DNA of 64,000 nucleotides, from contig NZ_SLVF01000002.1 of the NCBI RefSeq assembly GCF_004345365.1, forward strand, positions 248,001-312,000, read 5' to 3'. Each line of letters opens with the position of its first letter. Position 1 is the stretch's first letter. The notes beneath the pieces were generated by a model. The model did no database searches, was not told the DNA's origin, and was given only the letters and a program-made list of their open reading frames with translations. A program made the translations under genes and the position numbers. This DNA is from Kribbella sp. VKM Ac-2568 (GTDB lineage Bacteria; Actinomycetota; Actinomycetes; Propionibacteriales; Kribbellaceae). Positions 44,303 through 52,481 of this stretch are shown piece by piece.

Positions 44303-44804
44303 TGCTGATCGATGTCAGCGGTTTGAGCAGGTAGTCGCAGGGGTCTCGGTGGCTGCGGACGATGTTGCCGTCCGCGTCCTTCTCGGTCCACTCGTCCAGC
44401 ACCTGGCCGTTGGTCCACTGCTCATAGCCCAGGCGTTCGTACAACCTGCGTGCGCCGGGATTGTCCAGCCCGACGGCCAGGCCGACGTACGCGCGGCCCC
44501 ACTCCGCGGCGATGCCCTCAGCTGCGGCGACGATCGCAGTACCGATGCCTTGGCCTTGCACGTAGGCGTGCAGAGCGTTGATCTCGGCCGGCTCGTACTT
44601 CGCCTGGACCGCCGGGTACTTCGACTCGCGCAGCAGCATGGTGTGTCCGACGACGGCGCCGTCTCGGCGTGCGAGGAGGAAGAGGGCTTCACCGCGGACT
44701 TGCTGTGCCCAGCGTTCCCGGAGGTGTTCGCGAGCGGCCGGATGCTGCTCTGCCTCGATCAGCTGGTCCACGTCTGCACTGGTGGCCGGTCTGATGTCGT
44801 CCAT
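44286..44804 (-). CDS. GNAT acetyltransferase
   Basis: 172 residues. MDDIRPATSADVDQLIEAEQ at the N-terminus; motif A is LHAYVQGQGIGTAIVAAAEG with Q-G-Q-G-I-G; LAVGLDNPGARRLYERLGY follows. The extra C-terminal WTNGQVLDEWTEKDADGNIV stretch is not part of the minimal fold. The longer open frame upstream (to 45152) covers the divergent SnoaL-like gene and is rejected. Substrate unknown. Confidence 0.85.
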   Translation of the reverse strand: MDDIRPATSADVDQLIEAEQHPAAREHLRERWAQQVRGEALFLLARRDGAVVGHTMLLRESKYPAVQAKYEPAEINALHAYVQGQGIGTAIVAAAEGIAAEWGRAYVGLAVGLDNPGARRLYERLGYEQWTNGQVLDEWTEKDADGNIVRSHRDPCDYLLKPLTSISISGQV

Positions 44805-44927
44805 CCACCGAACGTAACCGCTGAAGCCGCCTCGGGCCGGACCATTTACGGCGCGGGTGAGCTGGTTTAAGGCTGGCTGAAGAGTCCGGGCGACAGTGGC
44901 GGTACAGACCACGAAGGGGCGGGCGTG

Positions 44928-45308
44928 ATGACGGATCGGAACAGGGAGTTGCTGGAACGGCTCTGGCCGATGGACGGGCAGTTGGCGCTGTCCGCCGAGG
45001 CCGAACACGAGATGCGCGCGGAGGACTACGTCCTGGAGATGCCGCAGTCCGGCGAACGCATCGTCGGCCGGGACACGATGCGGGCGATGCAGCAGGAGTA
45101 CCCCAGCCCGCCCTCGATCCAGATCCAGCGCATCATCGGCTCCGGCGACCACTTCGTGGTGATGGGCCGCTCCGACTACAGCGGCGACATCTACTACGTC
45201 GCCAACATCGTCGAGTTCACCGACGGCCGCATCGCCAAAGAAACCCGCCTCTACGCCACCCCTTTTGACCCGCCACCCTGGCGAGCCAAATACACCGACC
45301 CCACCTAG
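44928..45308 (+). CDS. SnoaL-like / NTF2-fold protein
   Basis: 126 residues with the pattern of small NTF2-fold proteins: an N-terminal helix pair (RNRELLERLWPMDGQLALS), the strand EDYVLEMPQSGERIVGRDT, and sheet IYYVANIVEFTDGRIAKETR. Such proteins are cyclases, isomerases or binding modules in secondary metabolism; no catalytic residue set is clear. A GTG one codon earlier (44925) is an alternative start. It converges on rny with only 2 bp between stops. Confidence 0.75.
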   Translation: MTDRNRELLERLWPMDGQLALSAEAEHEMRAEDYVLEMPQSGERIVGRDTMRAMQQEYPSPPSIQIQRIIGSGDHFVVMGRSDYSGDIYYVANIVEFTDGRIAKETRLYATPFDPPPWRAKYTDPT

Positions 45309-45310
45309 AA

Positions 45311-47014
45311 CTACTTGGCAACCTCGGTGGCGCGAGACTCCCGCACGACAGTGACGCGGATCTGCCCCGGGTAGGTCAGCTCCTCCTCGACCTGCTTGGC
45401 GATATCCCGAGCCATCACCTGAGCAGCGATGTCATCCACCGCATCCGGCATCACCATCACCCGGATCTCCCGCCCGGCCTGCATCGCGAACACCTTCTCC
45501 ACTCCGTCGTGGTGCATCGCGATCTCCTCGAGCCGCTCGAGCCGCTGCACGTATGCCTCCAGCGACTCGCGCCGCGCCCCCGGCCGGCCGCCGCTGACGG
45601 CATCAGCCGCCTGCGTCAGTACCGCTTCGACCGTGCGCACCTCGACCTCGTTGTGGTGCGCCTCGATGCAGTGCACGACGTCGTCGTCCTCGCCGTACTT
45701 GCGGGCCAGATCCGCCCCGACGATCGCGTGGCTGCCCTCGGACTCGTGCGTGAGCGCCTTCCCGATGTCATGCAGGAACGCCCCACGCTTGCACCGCTTG
45801 ACGTCCAGCCCGAGCTCGGCCGCCATCATCCCCGCGATGTGCGCCGACTCGATCAGGTGCTTCAACACGTTCTGCCCGTACGACGTCCGGTACCGCAGCA
45901 GGCCCATCGTCCGGATCAGCTCCGGGTGGAGATCCGTGATCCCCACGTCCGCCATCGCGTCCTCGGCGGCCCGCTCGCACAGCTCGGCCACCTCGCCCTT
46001 GCTGCGTTCGTAGATCTCCTCGATCCGGCTCGGGTGGATCCGCCCGTCGAGCACCAGCGAGTCCAGCGTCAGCCGCGCGGTCTCCCGCCGTACCGGGTCG
46101 AAGCAGGACAGCAGCACCGCTTCCGGGGTGTCGTCGATGATCAGGTTGACGCCGGTGGTCTGCTCGAAGGACCGGATGTTGCGCCCCTCGCGACCGATGA
46201 TCCGGCCCTTCATGTCGTCGCTCGGCAGGTGCACCACGGAGACGACGGACTCGCTGGTCTGCTCGGACGCCAGCCGCTGCACCGCGCCGGTGATGATCTT
46301 GCGGGCCTTGATCTCACCCTCGTCCTGCGCCTGTCGTTCGATGTCGCGGACGATCGTGTGCGCGTGCCGCTTCGCCTCCGCCTCGATGGCGGCGACCAGC
46401 TCGGCCCTCGCCTGCTCGGTGGTGAGGTTCGCGACGCCCTCGAGGATCCGCCGGCGCTCCTCCTCGAGGTCGCGGATCTCGGCCTTGCGGCGATCCAGCT
46501 CGGCCAGCTGGGCGGTCAGCCCGGTCTGGCGTTCCTCGATGCTCCGGTGCTGCTCGTCGAGGCGCTCCTCGCGCTCGGTCAGCCGGTGTTCGCGCCGCTC
46601 CATCTCGAGCCGCTGCTCGCGCAGGTCGTCGCGGATCGACTGGGCCTCGGACTCGGCCTCGCGCCGTACGTCGGACGCCCGAAGCTCGGCCTCCCGCCGT
46701 ACCTCGGACGCGCGGTCCTCGGCGCCACGCCGGATCTCCTCAGCGCGCTGCTCGGCCGCCTCGGCCCGGACCCGCAGTACGGCGGCCTCTTCCTCGGCCT
46801 GGCGGCGGACGAGCTCGGCGGCGGACTTGGCGCCGGAAGTGATGGTGGCTGCCTCGAGCTTCGCGTTCGCCTCGGCGGCGGTCGCGGCCGCGGTCGCATC
46901 GGCGACCTTGCGGCGGGACAGCGTGAAGCCGATCCAGGCAAGCAGGCCGACGATCAGCAACCCGATCAGGACGAGCCCGACTGATGCCGCCGTCGGCAGG
47001 GCCGCGAGTGACAT
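45311..47014 (-). CDS. rny: Ribonuclease Y
   Basis: 567 residues. Membrane-anchored endoribonuclease that starts mRNA decay. N-terminal helix SVGLVLIGLLIVGLLAWIGF, a long coiled coil (about 40-220, many EEIRRGAEDRASEVRREAEL-type repeats), a KH domain (VVHLPSDDMKGRIIGREGRN) and an HD domain with LHDIGKALTHESEGSHAIVG. Start ATG at 47014; the frame stays open upstream to 47281 but that part is Trp/Gly-rich repeat DNA without similarity to the family. It lies upstream of no other co-directed gene at close range. Confidence 0.95.
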   Translation of the reverse strand: MSLAALPTAASVGLVLIGLLIVGLLAWIGFTLSRRKVADATAAATAAEANAKLEAATITSGAKSAAELVRRQAEEEAAVLRVRAEAAEQRAEEIRRGAEDRASEVRREAELRASDVRREAESEAQSIRDDLREQRLEMERREHRLTEREERLDEQHRSIEERQTGLTAQLAELDRRKAEIRDLEEERRRILEGVANLTTEQARAELVAAIEAEAKRHAHTIVRDIERQAQDEGEIKARKIITGAVQRLASEQTSESVVSVVHLPSDDMKGRIIGREGRNIRSFEQTTGVNLIIDDTPEAVLLSCFDPVRRETARLTLDSLVLDGRIHPSRIEEIYERSKGEVAELCERAAEDAMADVGITDLHPELIRTMGLLRYRTSYGQNVLKHLIESAHIAGMMAAELGLDVKRCKRGAFLHDIGKALTHESEGSHAIVGADLARKYGEDDDVVHCIEAHHNEVEVRTVEAVLTQAADAVSGGRPGARRESLEAYVQRLERLEEIAMHHDGVEKVFAMQAGREIRVMVMPDAVDDIAAQVMARDIAKQVEEELTYPGQIRVTVVRESRATEVAK

Positions 47015-47766
47015 CGGCGTCTCCCCTCTTCGAGTCGCGCCCGCGGGGCGTGACTTTGTCAACGTGGAAGGGATGCGCCACTGAGCGGTGGACAGACGGC
47101 CGGATGACGGTACGGCGAAACGCACCACCAGGTTCGGAGGTGCCTGATCCGTGGTGGCCGGTCCTGTCCCGTCCCACCCTGTCCAGTCCCACCCTGGACT
47201 GTTCGTCCCGGATGGTTCCGTCCTGGGATGGTTCCGTCCGTCAGGACAGTCCCGCCCGCACAGCGGATCCTTCGCTATCACGGTCCCGTTCGCGCCGGCG
47301 TGACCTGTCGACTGCGACTGGCCCGTCCGCCGCGGCGGTTCCGTCCCATCCGACGGCGATGAAGGTCGCCGTCGTCCGTTTCTTTAAGCTCGGTCGAGCG
47401 TTGGTCTCGCGTCATCGTCCGGCCCGTATCAGCCGGTGATCAACCGGCCCGCCGGTGCTATATCCGCCACCGTCAGGTGGAGTGATCCCTTACTGATTCC
47501 GAGGCTAGGCGCGCCCCACCACCCCGTCAACACGGACACCCACCCACCACCCCCCAACCTCACTCCACCCCGTAAACCCCCACTCACCCCCCGCACTCCC
47601 CCACCTCTACCCACCCCGGCACTCCCCATCTACCCCGCAGCGCCATCACCCCACCGCCCCCGGCACTCCCCCACCCGCCCGTCGCGCCCCGAGGAGGCGA
47701 GGTTGCGCGTCAGCGCGCGTGCATCAGCGCGGGGGCGCGCCGTGGCGGCGGGCAGGGCATGACAAA
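47015..47766. other. Intergenic region upstream of rny, partly C-rich
   Basis: No gene found in 750 bp. The rny-proximal part (47086-47260) has short direct repeats; CGACGGCGA / TCGCCGTCG at 47351-47374 is a 9-bp hairpin with a 6-nt loop in the region where the rny promoter or leader should lie. From about 47510 to 47690 the plus strand is a long C-rich tract with many CCCC runs (G-rich on the minus strand). Confidence 0.5.
47171..47239. repeat. Short direct repeats upstream of rny
   Basis: GTCCCACCCTG occurs at 47171-47181 and 47186-47196; GGATGGTTCCGTCC at 47210-47223 and 47226-47239. An inverted GTCCAG / CTGGAC pair (47181-47186, 47194-47199) lies between. Simple local duplications, function unknown. 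Confidence 0.6.
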
Positions 47767-47803
47767 GCGGTGCCTGGCCAAGAACGTTGGCCAGGCACCG
47801 CTG
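47767..47803 (-). terminator. Intrinsic terminator of the MT0933-like gene
   Basis: A perfect 16-bp stem, AGCGGTGCCTGGCCAA (47767-47782) with its complement (47788-47803), 5-nt loop, located 8 bp beyond the stop of the minus-strand gene; a TTTGTC follows on that strand. Confidence 0.8.
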
Positions 47804-47811
47804 TGGTCAGA

Positions 47812-48609
47812 TCAACTGCGGGGGCCAGGGAGGCCGCCGCCACCTTCGCCTTCGACATCTCCGCCGGACCGGTCGACGTCCTCGCCAGTCCGCTCGACGT
47901 CGCCGCCCGAACGCTCGCCAGCTCCGCCGGTCCCCTCCACGTCTCCACCGGAACGCTCAACGTCTCCACCGGAACGTTCGACGTCTCCACCGGAACGTTC
48001 GGCTTGTGCGGTGGGGCTCTCGACATCGCCGCCAGATGGGTCGGCGACCTCGGGCAGACCTTCGCCGGTCGACATGTTGCCGCCGCCTCCCGGAGTACCG
48101 GCGGACGGGTCACCGTCCGAGGTACCGGTGGCTGTGCCGCCAGTTGCCGCGCCCTCGGTGCCTGAGCCCGCCGAACTGCTCGGCTGCTCCGACACATCTG
48201 GTGGAGTACCACCGACCACCCCACCGTCAGCCGGGTCCGAAGTACCGGACTCAGTGGTGTCGGAGTCGGCGGTGGAGTCCGTCGACTGGGTGGCGGCGCC
48301 CGGGGCGCCGTCGTCGGGGCCGGTCGCGGGGTCCACGGTCTCTGCGGTGGTCCCGGTCGACTGCTCGGATGCGGACGGTTGCTCAGGGGCGTCCTGGGTC
48401 GTACCGGAAGTCTGTGAAGCGTCGCCCGACTGCGACTCGACGTACTGGCCGACCTTCTGCTGGACCGTGTCGACCTTCTCCGAGTACTTGCCGCCGGTCT
48501 GCTTGTCGATCAAGTCACCGGCCTTATCCACGCCCGCTTTGATCTTGTCCGGGTTTTGCTTGACGACGTTCCGGAGCCAGTTCTTCGCCTGTTCCTGGAA
48601 ATCGTTCAT
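47812..48609 (-). CDS. MT0933-antitoxin-like protein with a long disordered repeat tail
   Basis: 265 residues. The first 60 residues (KAGVDKAGDLIDKQTGGKYS, then EKVDTVQQKVGQYVE) resemble the MT0933/Rv0909 antitoxin family, usually small proteins of about 60-90 residues. Residues about 60-180 are Ser/Thr/Gly/Asp-rich, and about 200-260 are heptad repeats of the type SGGDVER encoded by a 21-bp DNA repeat. No toxin gene is adjacent, so an antitoxin role is doubtful; a stress or cell-surface protein is possible. It lies between recX and rny. No signal peptide or membrane helix is seen. Confidence 0.65.
   Translation of the reverse strand: MNDFQEQAKNWLRNVVKQNPDKIKAGVDKAGDLIDKQTGGKYSEKVDTVQQKVGQYVESQSGDASQTSGTTQDAPEQPSASEQSTGTTAETVDPATGPDDGAPGAATQSTDSTADSDTTESGTSDPADGGVVGGTPPDVSEQPSSSAGSGTEGAATGGTATGTSDGDPSAGTPGGGGNMSTGEGLPEVADPSGGDVESPTAQAERSGGDVERSGGDVERSGGDVEGTGGAGERSGGDVERTGEDVDRSGGDVEGEGGGGLPGPRS
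47854..48000 (-). repeat. 21-bp coding tandem repeat (SGGDVER units)
   Basis: Seven contiguous 21-bp units within the MT0933-like gene; the later ones are almost identical (GACGTCTCCACCGGAACGTTC on 47980-48000). Each encodes a seven-residue unit close to SGGDVER. The in-frame period means copy number can change without breaking the gene. Confidence 0.85.
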
Positions 48610-49014
48610 TGCACCCTCCGAGAGGTGTCAGGGGCGGATCGGACGAAAATCTCAGCCTACGGACCAGTCACAAACCCCGATCCCTACCTCGGATCAGACA
48701 CCGTCAACCCCCACCCGTCAACGTCCCTCGCCGCCCACACCCCCGACTCCCTCCCCACCCGTACTCCCCCGCACCCCCAATTCACCACCCCAACCCCCTC
48801 CAATTCCCCCGCTCCGCACCCCCGTCAGCCTGCCCGCGCCCAGCCGCCCACGCCCCATCCACCGCTGCTCCCGGATGGTCGCGGACGCTGGCCGAGCTCA
48901 GCGTGGGCCGTTGCCACAGACCAGGAGTGCAGGTTGCTGGCTGGGCAGCACCGGGCCGGCGAGTGCGGGGTTGCCTGGCGCCTGGCGGACGGCTGGGGAG
49001 ACAGAGTGAGGCGG
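48610..49014. other. Intergenic region, C-rich
   Basis: No gene seen in 405 bp. From about 48690 to 48850 the plus strand is again a C-rich tract (runs such as ACTCCCCCGCACCCCC), so the minus strand could form G-quadruplexes. The promoter of the MT0933-like gene should lie in the first 150 bp, but I see no clear boxes. Confidence 0.45.
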
Positions 49015-49623
49015 TTATTCGACTTCTAGGCCGGAGTCGTTGAGGAGGGGGAGTTCTTCGTCGGTGGCGGCTAGTTCTTGTTTGACGATGGTCATGGCCA
49101 GGCCGCCGGGGTAGCCCTTGCGGGCGAGCATGCCGAGGAGGCGGCGCATGGCTACCTGGCGGTCGAGGGAGCGCATCGACCGGAGTTTGCGGCGGACCAG
49201 GGTCCGAGCGGTGGCTTCTTCCTGGTCCGGGTCGAGCTCGTCCAGGGCGTCGCGGGCGAGCTCGTCGTCGACGCCGCGGCGGCGGAGCTCCTGGGCGAGC
49301 GCGCGCTTGCCCAGGCCGCGGCCGCGGTGACGGGACTCCACCCAGGCGTTGGCGAAGGCGGCGTCGTTGATCAGGCCGACCTCGGTGAAGCGGTCCAGGA
49401 CCGCCGCGGCAACCTCGTCCGGGATCTCCCGCTCGGCAAGGATGTCGGCCAGCTCAGCCCTGGTCCGCGGCTGGGCGGTCAGCTTGTCGAGCAGGATCGT
49501 CCGCGCGGCCGACTCGGGATCCGACGGCTTGTCGAGCTCCGAGTCGGCCGGTGTGGAGGGTTGCCCGGACCCGAACCGGCGACGCCGGCGCGGGCCCGGA
49601 CGGGTGCTCTCAGAAGTCGACAT
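49015..49623 (-). CDS. recX: Regulatory protein RecX
   Basis: 202 residues. Modulates RecA filaments. The typical three-helix repeats are visible: [59 protein letters not shown], and [20 protein letters not shown]. The first 40 residues form a basic, disordered extension ([11 protein letters not shown]). The start ATG at 49623 lies inside the end of recA, with a 14-bp overlap, so recX translation is tied to recA. Confidence 0.93.
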   Translation of the reverse strand: MSTSESTRPGPRRRRRFGSGQPSTPADSELDKPSDPESAARTILLDKLTAQPRTRAELADILAEREIPDEVAAAVLDRFTEVGLINDAAFANAWVESRHRGRGLGKRALAQELRRRGVDDELARDALDELDPDQEEATARTLVRRKLRSMRSLDRQVAMRRLLGMLARKGYPGGLAMTIVKQELAATDEELPLLNDSGLEVE

Positions 49624-50683
49624 CGACCTCGGCCACTGCAGCCTCGGCCGGCTGGTCCACCGCCGCGCCGATGCCCATCTTCTCCTTGATCTTCTTCTCC
49701 AGCTCGTTGGCCAGATCCGGGTTGTCGCGCAGGAAGTTCCGCGCGTTCTCCCGGCCCTGACCGAGCTGGTCGCTCTCGTAGGTGAACCAGGCGCCGGCCT
49801 TGCGGACGAAGCCCTGCTCCACGCCGAGGTCCAGCAGGCTGCCCTCACGGCTGATGCCCTGGCCGTAGATGATGTCGAACTCGGCCTGCTTGAACGGCGG
49901 AGCGACCTTGTTCTTCACGACCTTGACCCGGGTCCGGTTGCCGACGAAGTCGGTGCCGTCCTTGAGCGACTCGATCCGGCGCACGTCCAGCCGCACCGAG
50001 GCGTAGAACTTCAGCGCCTTACCACCGGTCGTCGTCTCCGGGGAGCCGAACATGACGCCGATCTTCTCGCGCAGCTGGTTGATGAAGATCGCGGTGGTGT
50101 TGGTACCGCTGACCGCACCGGTCATCTTGCGCAGCGCCTGGCTCATCAGCCGGGCCTGCAGACCGACGTGGCTGTCACCCATCTCGCCCTCGATCTCGGC
50201 CCGGGGCACCAGCGCGGCCACCGAGTCGATCACGACGATGTCGATCGCGCCGGAGCGGATCAGCATGTCGGCGATCTCCAGCGCCTGCTCACCGGAGTCC
50301 GGCTGCGAGACCAGCAGGGCGTCGGTGTCGACACCGAGCTTCTGCGCGTAGTCCGGGTCGAGCGCGTGCTCCGCGTCGATGAACGCCGCGATACCGCCGG
50401 CCCGCTGCGCGTTCGCGACCGCGTGCAGCGCCACCGTCGTCTTACCGGAGGACTCCGGGCCGTAGATCTCCACCACCCGGCCACGCGGCAGCCCACCGAT
50501 CCCGAGCGCGATGTCGAGCGCGATCGAACCGGTCGGGATGACCTCGATCGGCGCCCGGCCCTGCTCGCCCAGCCGCATCACCGACCCCTTGCCGCATTGC
50601 CGCTCGATCTGCGTCAGCGCGGTCGCCAGAGCCTTCTCGCGATCGCCGGCCTTGCGCTCCGCACTCGCCGCTGCACCAGCCAT
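49610..50683 (-). CDS. recA: Recombinase RecA
   Basis: 357 residues. Strand exchange and LexA co-protease. Walker [17 protein letters not shown], the [20 protein letters not shown] region, Walker [22 protein letters not shown]2 loop [20 protein letters not shown]. No intein. Start ATG at 50683 ([20 protein letters not shown]) with AGGTGG seven bases upstream; the frame is open further upstream but without conservation. A LexA box lies 166 bp upstream. Confidence 0.98.
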   Translation of the reverse strand: MAGAAASAERKAGDREKALATALTQIERQCGKGSVMRLGEQGRAPIEVIPTGSIALDIALGIGGLPRGRVVEIYGPESSGKTTVALHAVANAQRAGGIAAFIDAEHALDPDYAQKLGVDTDALLVSQPDSGEQALEIADMLIRSGAIDIVVIDSVAALVPRAEIEGEMGDSHVGLQARLMSQALRKMTGAVSGTNTTAIFINQLREKIGVMFGSPETTTGGKALKFYASVRLDVRRIESLKDGTDFVGNRTRVKVVKNKVAPPFKQAEFDIIYGQGISREGSLLDLGVEQGFVRKAGAWFTYESDQLGQGRENARNFLRDNPDLANELEKKIKEKMGIGAAVDQPAEAAVAEVDVDF

Positions 50684-50848
50684 GTGACTGCCACCTAACC
50701 CATCTACTATCGGGGCCGCTGTCCCAGCTGCCCGGAGGAATTCTTTGTCGCCAGAGACGGTATGGGTTACGTCGGACAGTTTTGGGTGCCGCGCTGAATC
50801 TGTGGACAACTCGGCCGATCCGACGAACTCGTACGAGACAAACTAACC

Positions 50849-50862
50849 CGAACACGTGTTCG
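50849..50862. promoter_or_regulatory. LexA (SOS) box at recA
   Basis: CGAACACGTGTTCG, a perfect palindrome that matches the actinobacterial LexA consensus core GAAC-N4-GTTC. It is located between recA (minus) and a divergent plus-strand gene and could control both. For the plus-strand gene the box ends 58 bp before the -10 box. Confidence 0.88.
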
Positions 50863-50920
50863 AACCGCAACTGACACGCCGGAACCTGGCCCGGACACCC
50901 AGGCTGGACCGTCGACTGCC

Positions 50921-50933
50921 TACTCTGGCGCTC
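50921..50933 (+). promoter_or_regulatory. Putative leaderless promoter -10 box
   Basis: TACTCT (50921-50926) matches TANNNT and lies 7 nt before the GTG at 50934. No Shine-Dalgarno is present. Confidence 0.4.
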
Positions 50934-51725
50934 GTGACCGACCGCCCCGACGTCCCCGACTCCGCCGTCATCCTCACCCTCAGCAGGGTCGAGTTCGGCA
51001 TCGACTCGGTGCTCGACTCACTCCGCACCCCGGACCCGTTCGGCATCCGCAGCATCCTCACCGAGTACTCCGCCCAGGAGCAGCCGAACCTGGCCGAGAA
51101 GGGCCTGATCCTGGCCATCGACGGGCTGCTGCGGATGCGGGTCCCCGGTCATACCGAGTGGCCGACCCTGCCACTGGCCGAGCGTTGCGGCTGGTGGGTG
51201 GAGCGGCTAGGCGGGTTCGCCGCGTTGGTCGCGGGCCTCCCCCGGCTCAGCGGAGCCGCCGCGGATGCCCTGCCGGTCAAGGACACCCTCGGCGCCGCAG
51301 TACAGGCCATGGTGGTCGGGGCCGTCTGCCGCGAGTACGGCGTGGAGGCGCATGCGGACCGCACCGCGGTGATCGCCCGGGTGCTGACGTCCCGGCCGAT
51401 CACCCCTGACGAGGTGCTCAAGTACGACGACCCGACCACCGCGGGCAAGGATGTCGCGCAGCAACTGGGCCTGGGTGAGGAGTCCGAGGAGGTGGGGCTG
51501 CGCATGGGCGTCCGGCTGGTCTGGCGGATCAGCAAGCTGTTCGGCGGGCTCGGGGACGTCTTCGAGGACCGCCCGCGCGGCAGCATCGGCGCCAGGATGT
51601 TCGGCAAGCTCCCGGCGATCGGAGTGGTCGGCGGCTTCTTCGACGAGCGCAAGGGCATCCGGAACGCCGCGTACGCCGCCGCGGACCTCCTCAACAGCGG
51701 CTCGTTCCGGATAAGGCCTGTCTGA
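50934..51725 (+). CDS. Conserved hypothetical protein divergent from recA, possibly EcsC-like
   Basis: 263 residues, no signal peptide. Mostly alpha-helical: LTLSRVEFGIDSVLDSLRTP, LAEKGLILAIDGLLRMRVPG, LPVKDTLGAAVQAMVVGAVC. The C-terminal KLPAIGVVGGFFDERKGIRN resembles the end of EcsC-family proteins (IGGVVGGxxD), but the rest is not a clear match. The GTG at 50934 is chosen since an upstream GTG (50856) falls inside the LexA box. Position opposite recA with a shared LexA site suggests a link to DNA damage, but that is inference. Confidence 0.6.
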   Translation: MTDRPDVPDSAVILTLSRVEFGIDSVLDSLRTPDPFGIRSILTEYSAQEQPNLAEKGLILAIDGLLRMRVPGHTEWPTLPLAERCGWWVERLGGFAALVAGLPRLSGAAADALPVKDTLGAAVQAMVVGAVCREYGVEAHADRTAVIARVLTSRPITPDEVLKYDDPTTAGKDVAQQLGLGEESEEVGLRMGVRLVWRISKLFGGLGDVFEDRPRGSIGARMFGKLPAIGVVGGFFDERKGIRNAAYAAADLLNSGSFRIRPV

Positions 51726-51753
51726 GGTCCACGCGCGCTGCGATGATCTACCC

Positions 51754-52317
51754 ATGAGCGCGATCGCCATCGTCAGACCAGATGCCACCTGGGCCGCGCA
51801 GTACGACAAGACGGCGCAGGTGATCCACAACATCCTCGGGGACACCGCGCTGCGCATCGACCACATCGGCTCGACCGCGGTACCGGGACTGGCGGCCAAG
51901 GACGTCCTCGACATCCAGGCGACCGTCGTCAGCGAGACCGACCTGGACGACGCGGTGGAACTGCTGGTCGCCGCCGACTGGGAGGTGCGCCCGCCGCGCC
52001 GCGATCACCCCGTGCCGGGCCTGCCGAAGGACGAGCTCCAGTGGGTCAAGCGGCTGGTGATCGAGCCCATGTACCGCCGCCGGGTGAACCTGCACCTGCG
52101 AGTAGCGGGCCGCGCCAACCAGCGGTACGCCCTGCTGTTCCGGGACTATCTGCGAGCCCACCCGGACACCGCGGCGGCGTACGGGGAGTTCAAGAAGCGG
52201 GCGGCGAGTCTCCCGTTGGAGTCGGTGGGCGAGTACGCCGACCTGAAGGATCCCGTGTGCGACCTGATCTACCTGCCGGCCGAGGAATGGGCCGAACGCA
52301 CCGGTTGGACCGTCTGA
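51754..52317 (+). CDS. GrpB-family protein (UPF0157, nucleotidyltransferase-like)
   Basis: 187 residues. The family pattern is visible: IRIDHIGSTAVPGLAAKDVL (HxGSTxVPGLxAKxxxD), LDIQATVVSETDLDDAVELL, RRRVNLHLRVAGRANQRYAL with the H of VNLHL, and FRDYLRAHPDTAAAYGEFKK. GrpB proteins share the nucleotidyltransferase fold; some act on CoA or nucleotides but the reaction is poorly known. No operon partner within reach upstream; MMPL follows after 164 bp. Confidence 0.88.
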   Translation: MSAIAIVRPDATWAAQYDKTAQVIHNILGDTALRIDHIGSTAVPGLAAKDVLDIQATVVSETDLDDAVELLVAADWEVRPPRRDHPVPGLPKDELQWVKRLVIEPMYRRRVNLHLRVAGRANQRYALLFRDYLRAHPDTAAAYGEFKKRAASLPLESVGEYADLKDPVCDLIYLPAEEWAERTGWTV

Positions 52318-52481
52318 AGCTGACCTCCAGTCCCCAGGCGACCACGCGCGGACGGTAATCGCAGTACTACTCGGGGCTCGTTGACGCGTGCCGTGGTACA
52401 CACCAGGCTTGACCAGGGGGGTGCGTCGAGGACGACCGGCGTACGACGGGCGGGCCGCTCCCCTAGGGGGCGTGATACGGA

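Noticed and set aside
47015..47281. 89-residue N-terminal extension of RNase Y
   Set aside because: Its Trp/Gly-rich stretch comes from short DNA repeats, and the family N-terminal helix begins at the ATG at 47014.
47351..47374. 9-bp hairpin upstream of rny as a terminator
   Set aside because: No plus-strand gene precedes it, and on the minus strand it falls in the leader region of rny; there is no proof of function.
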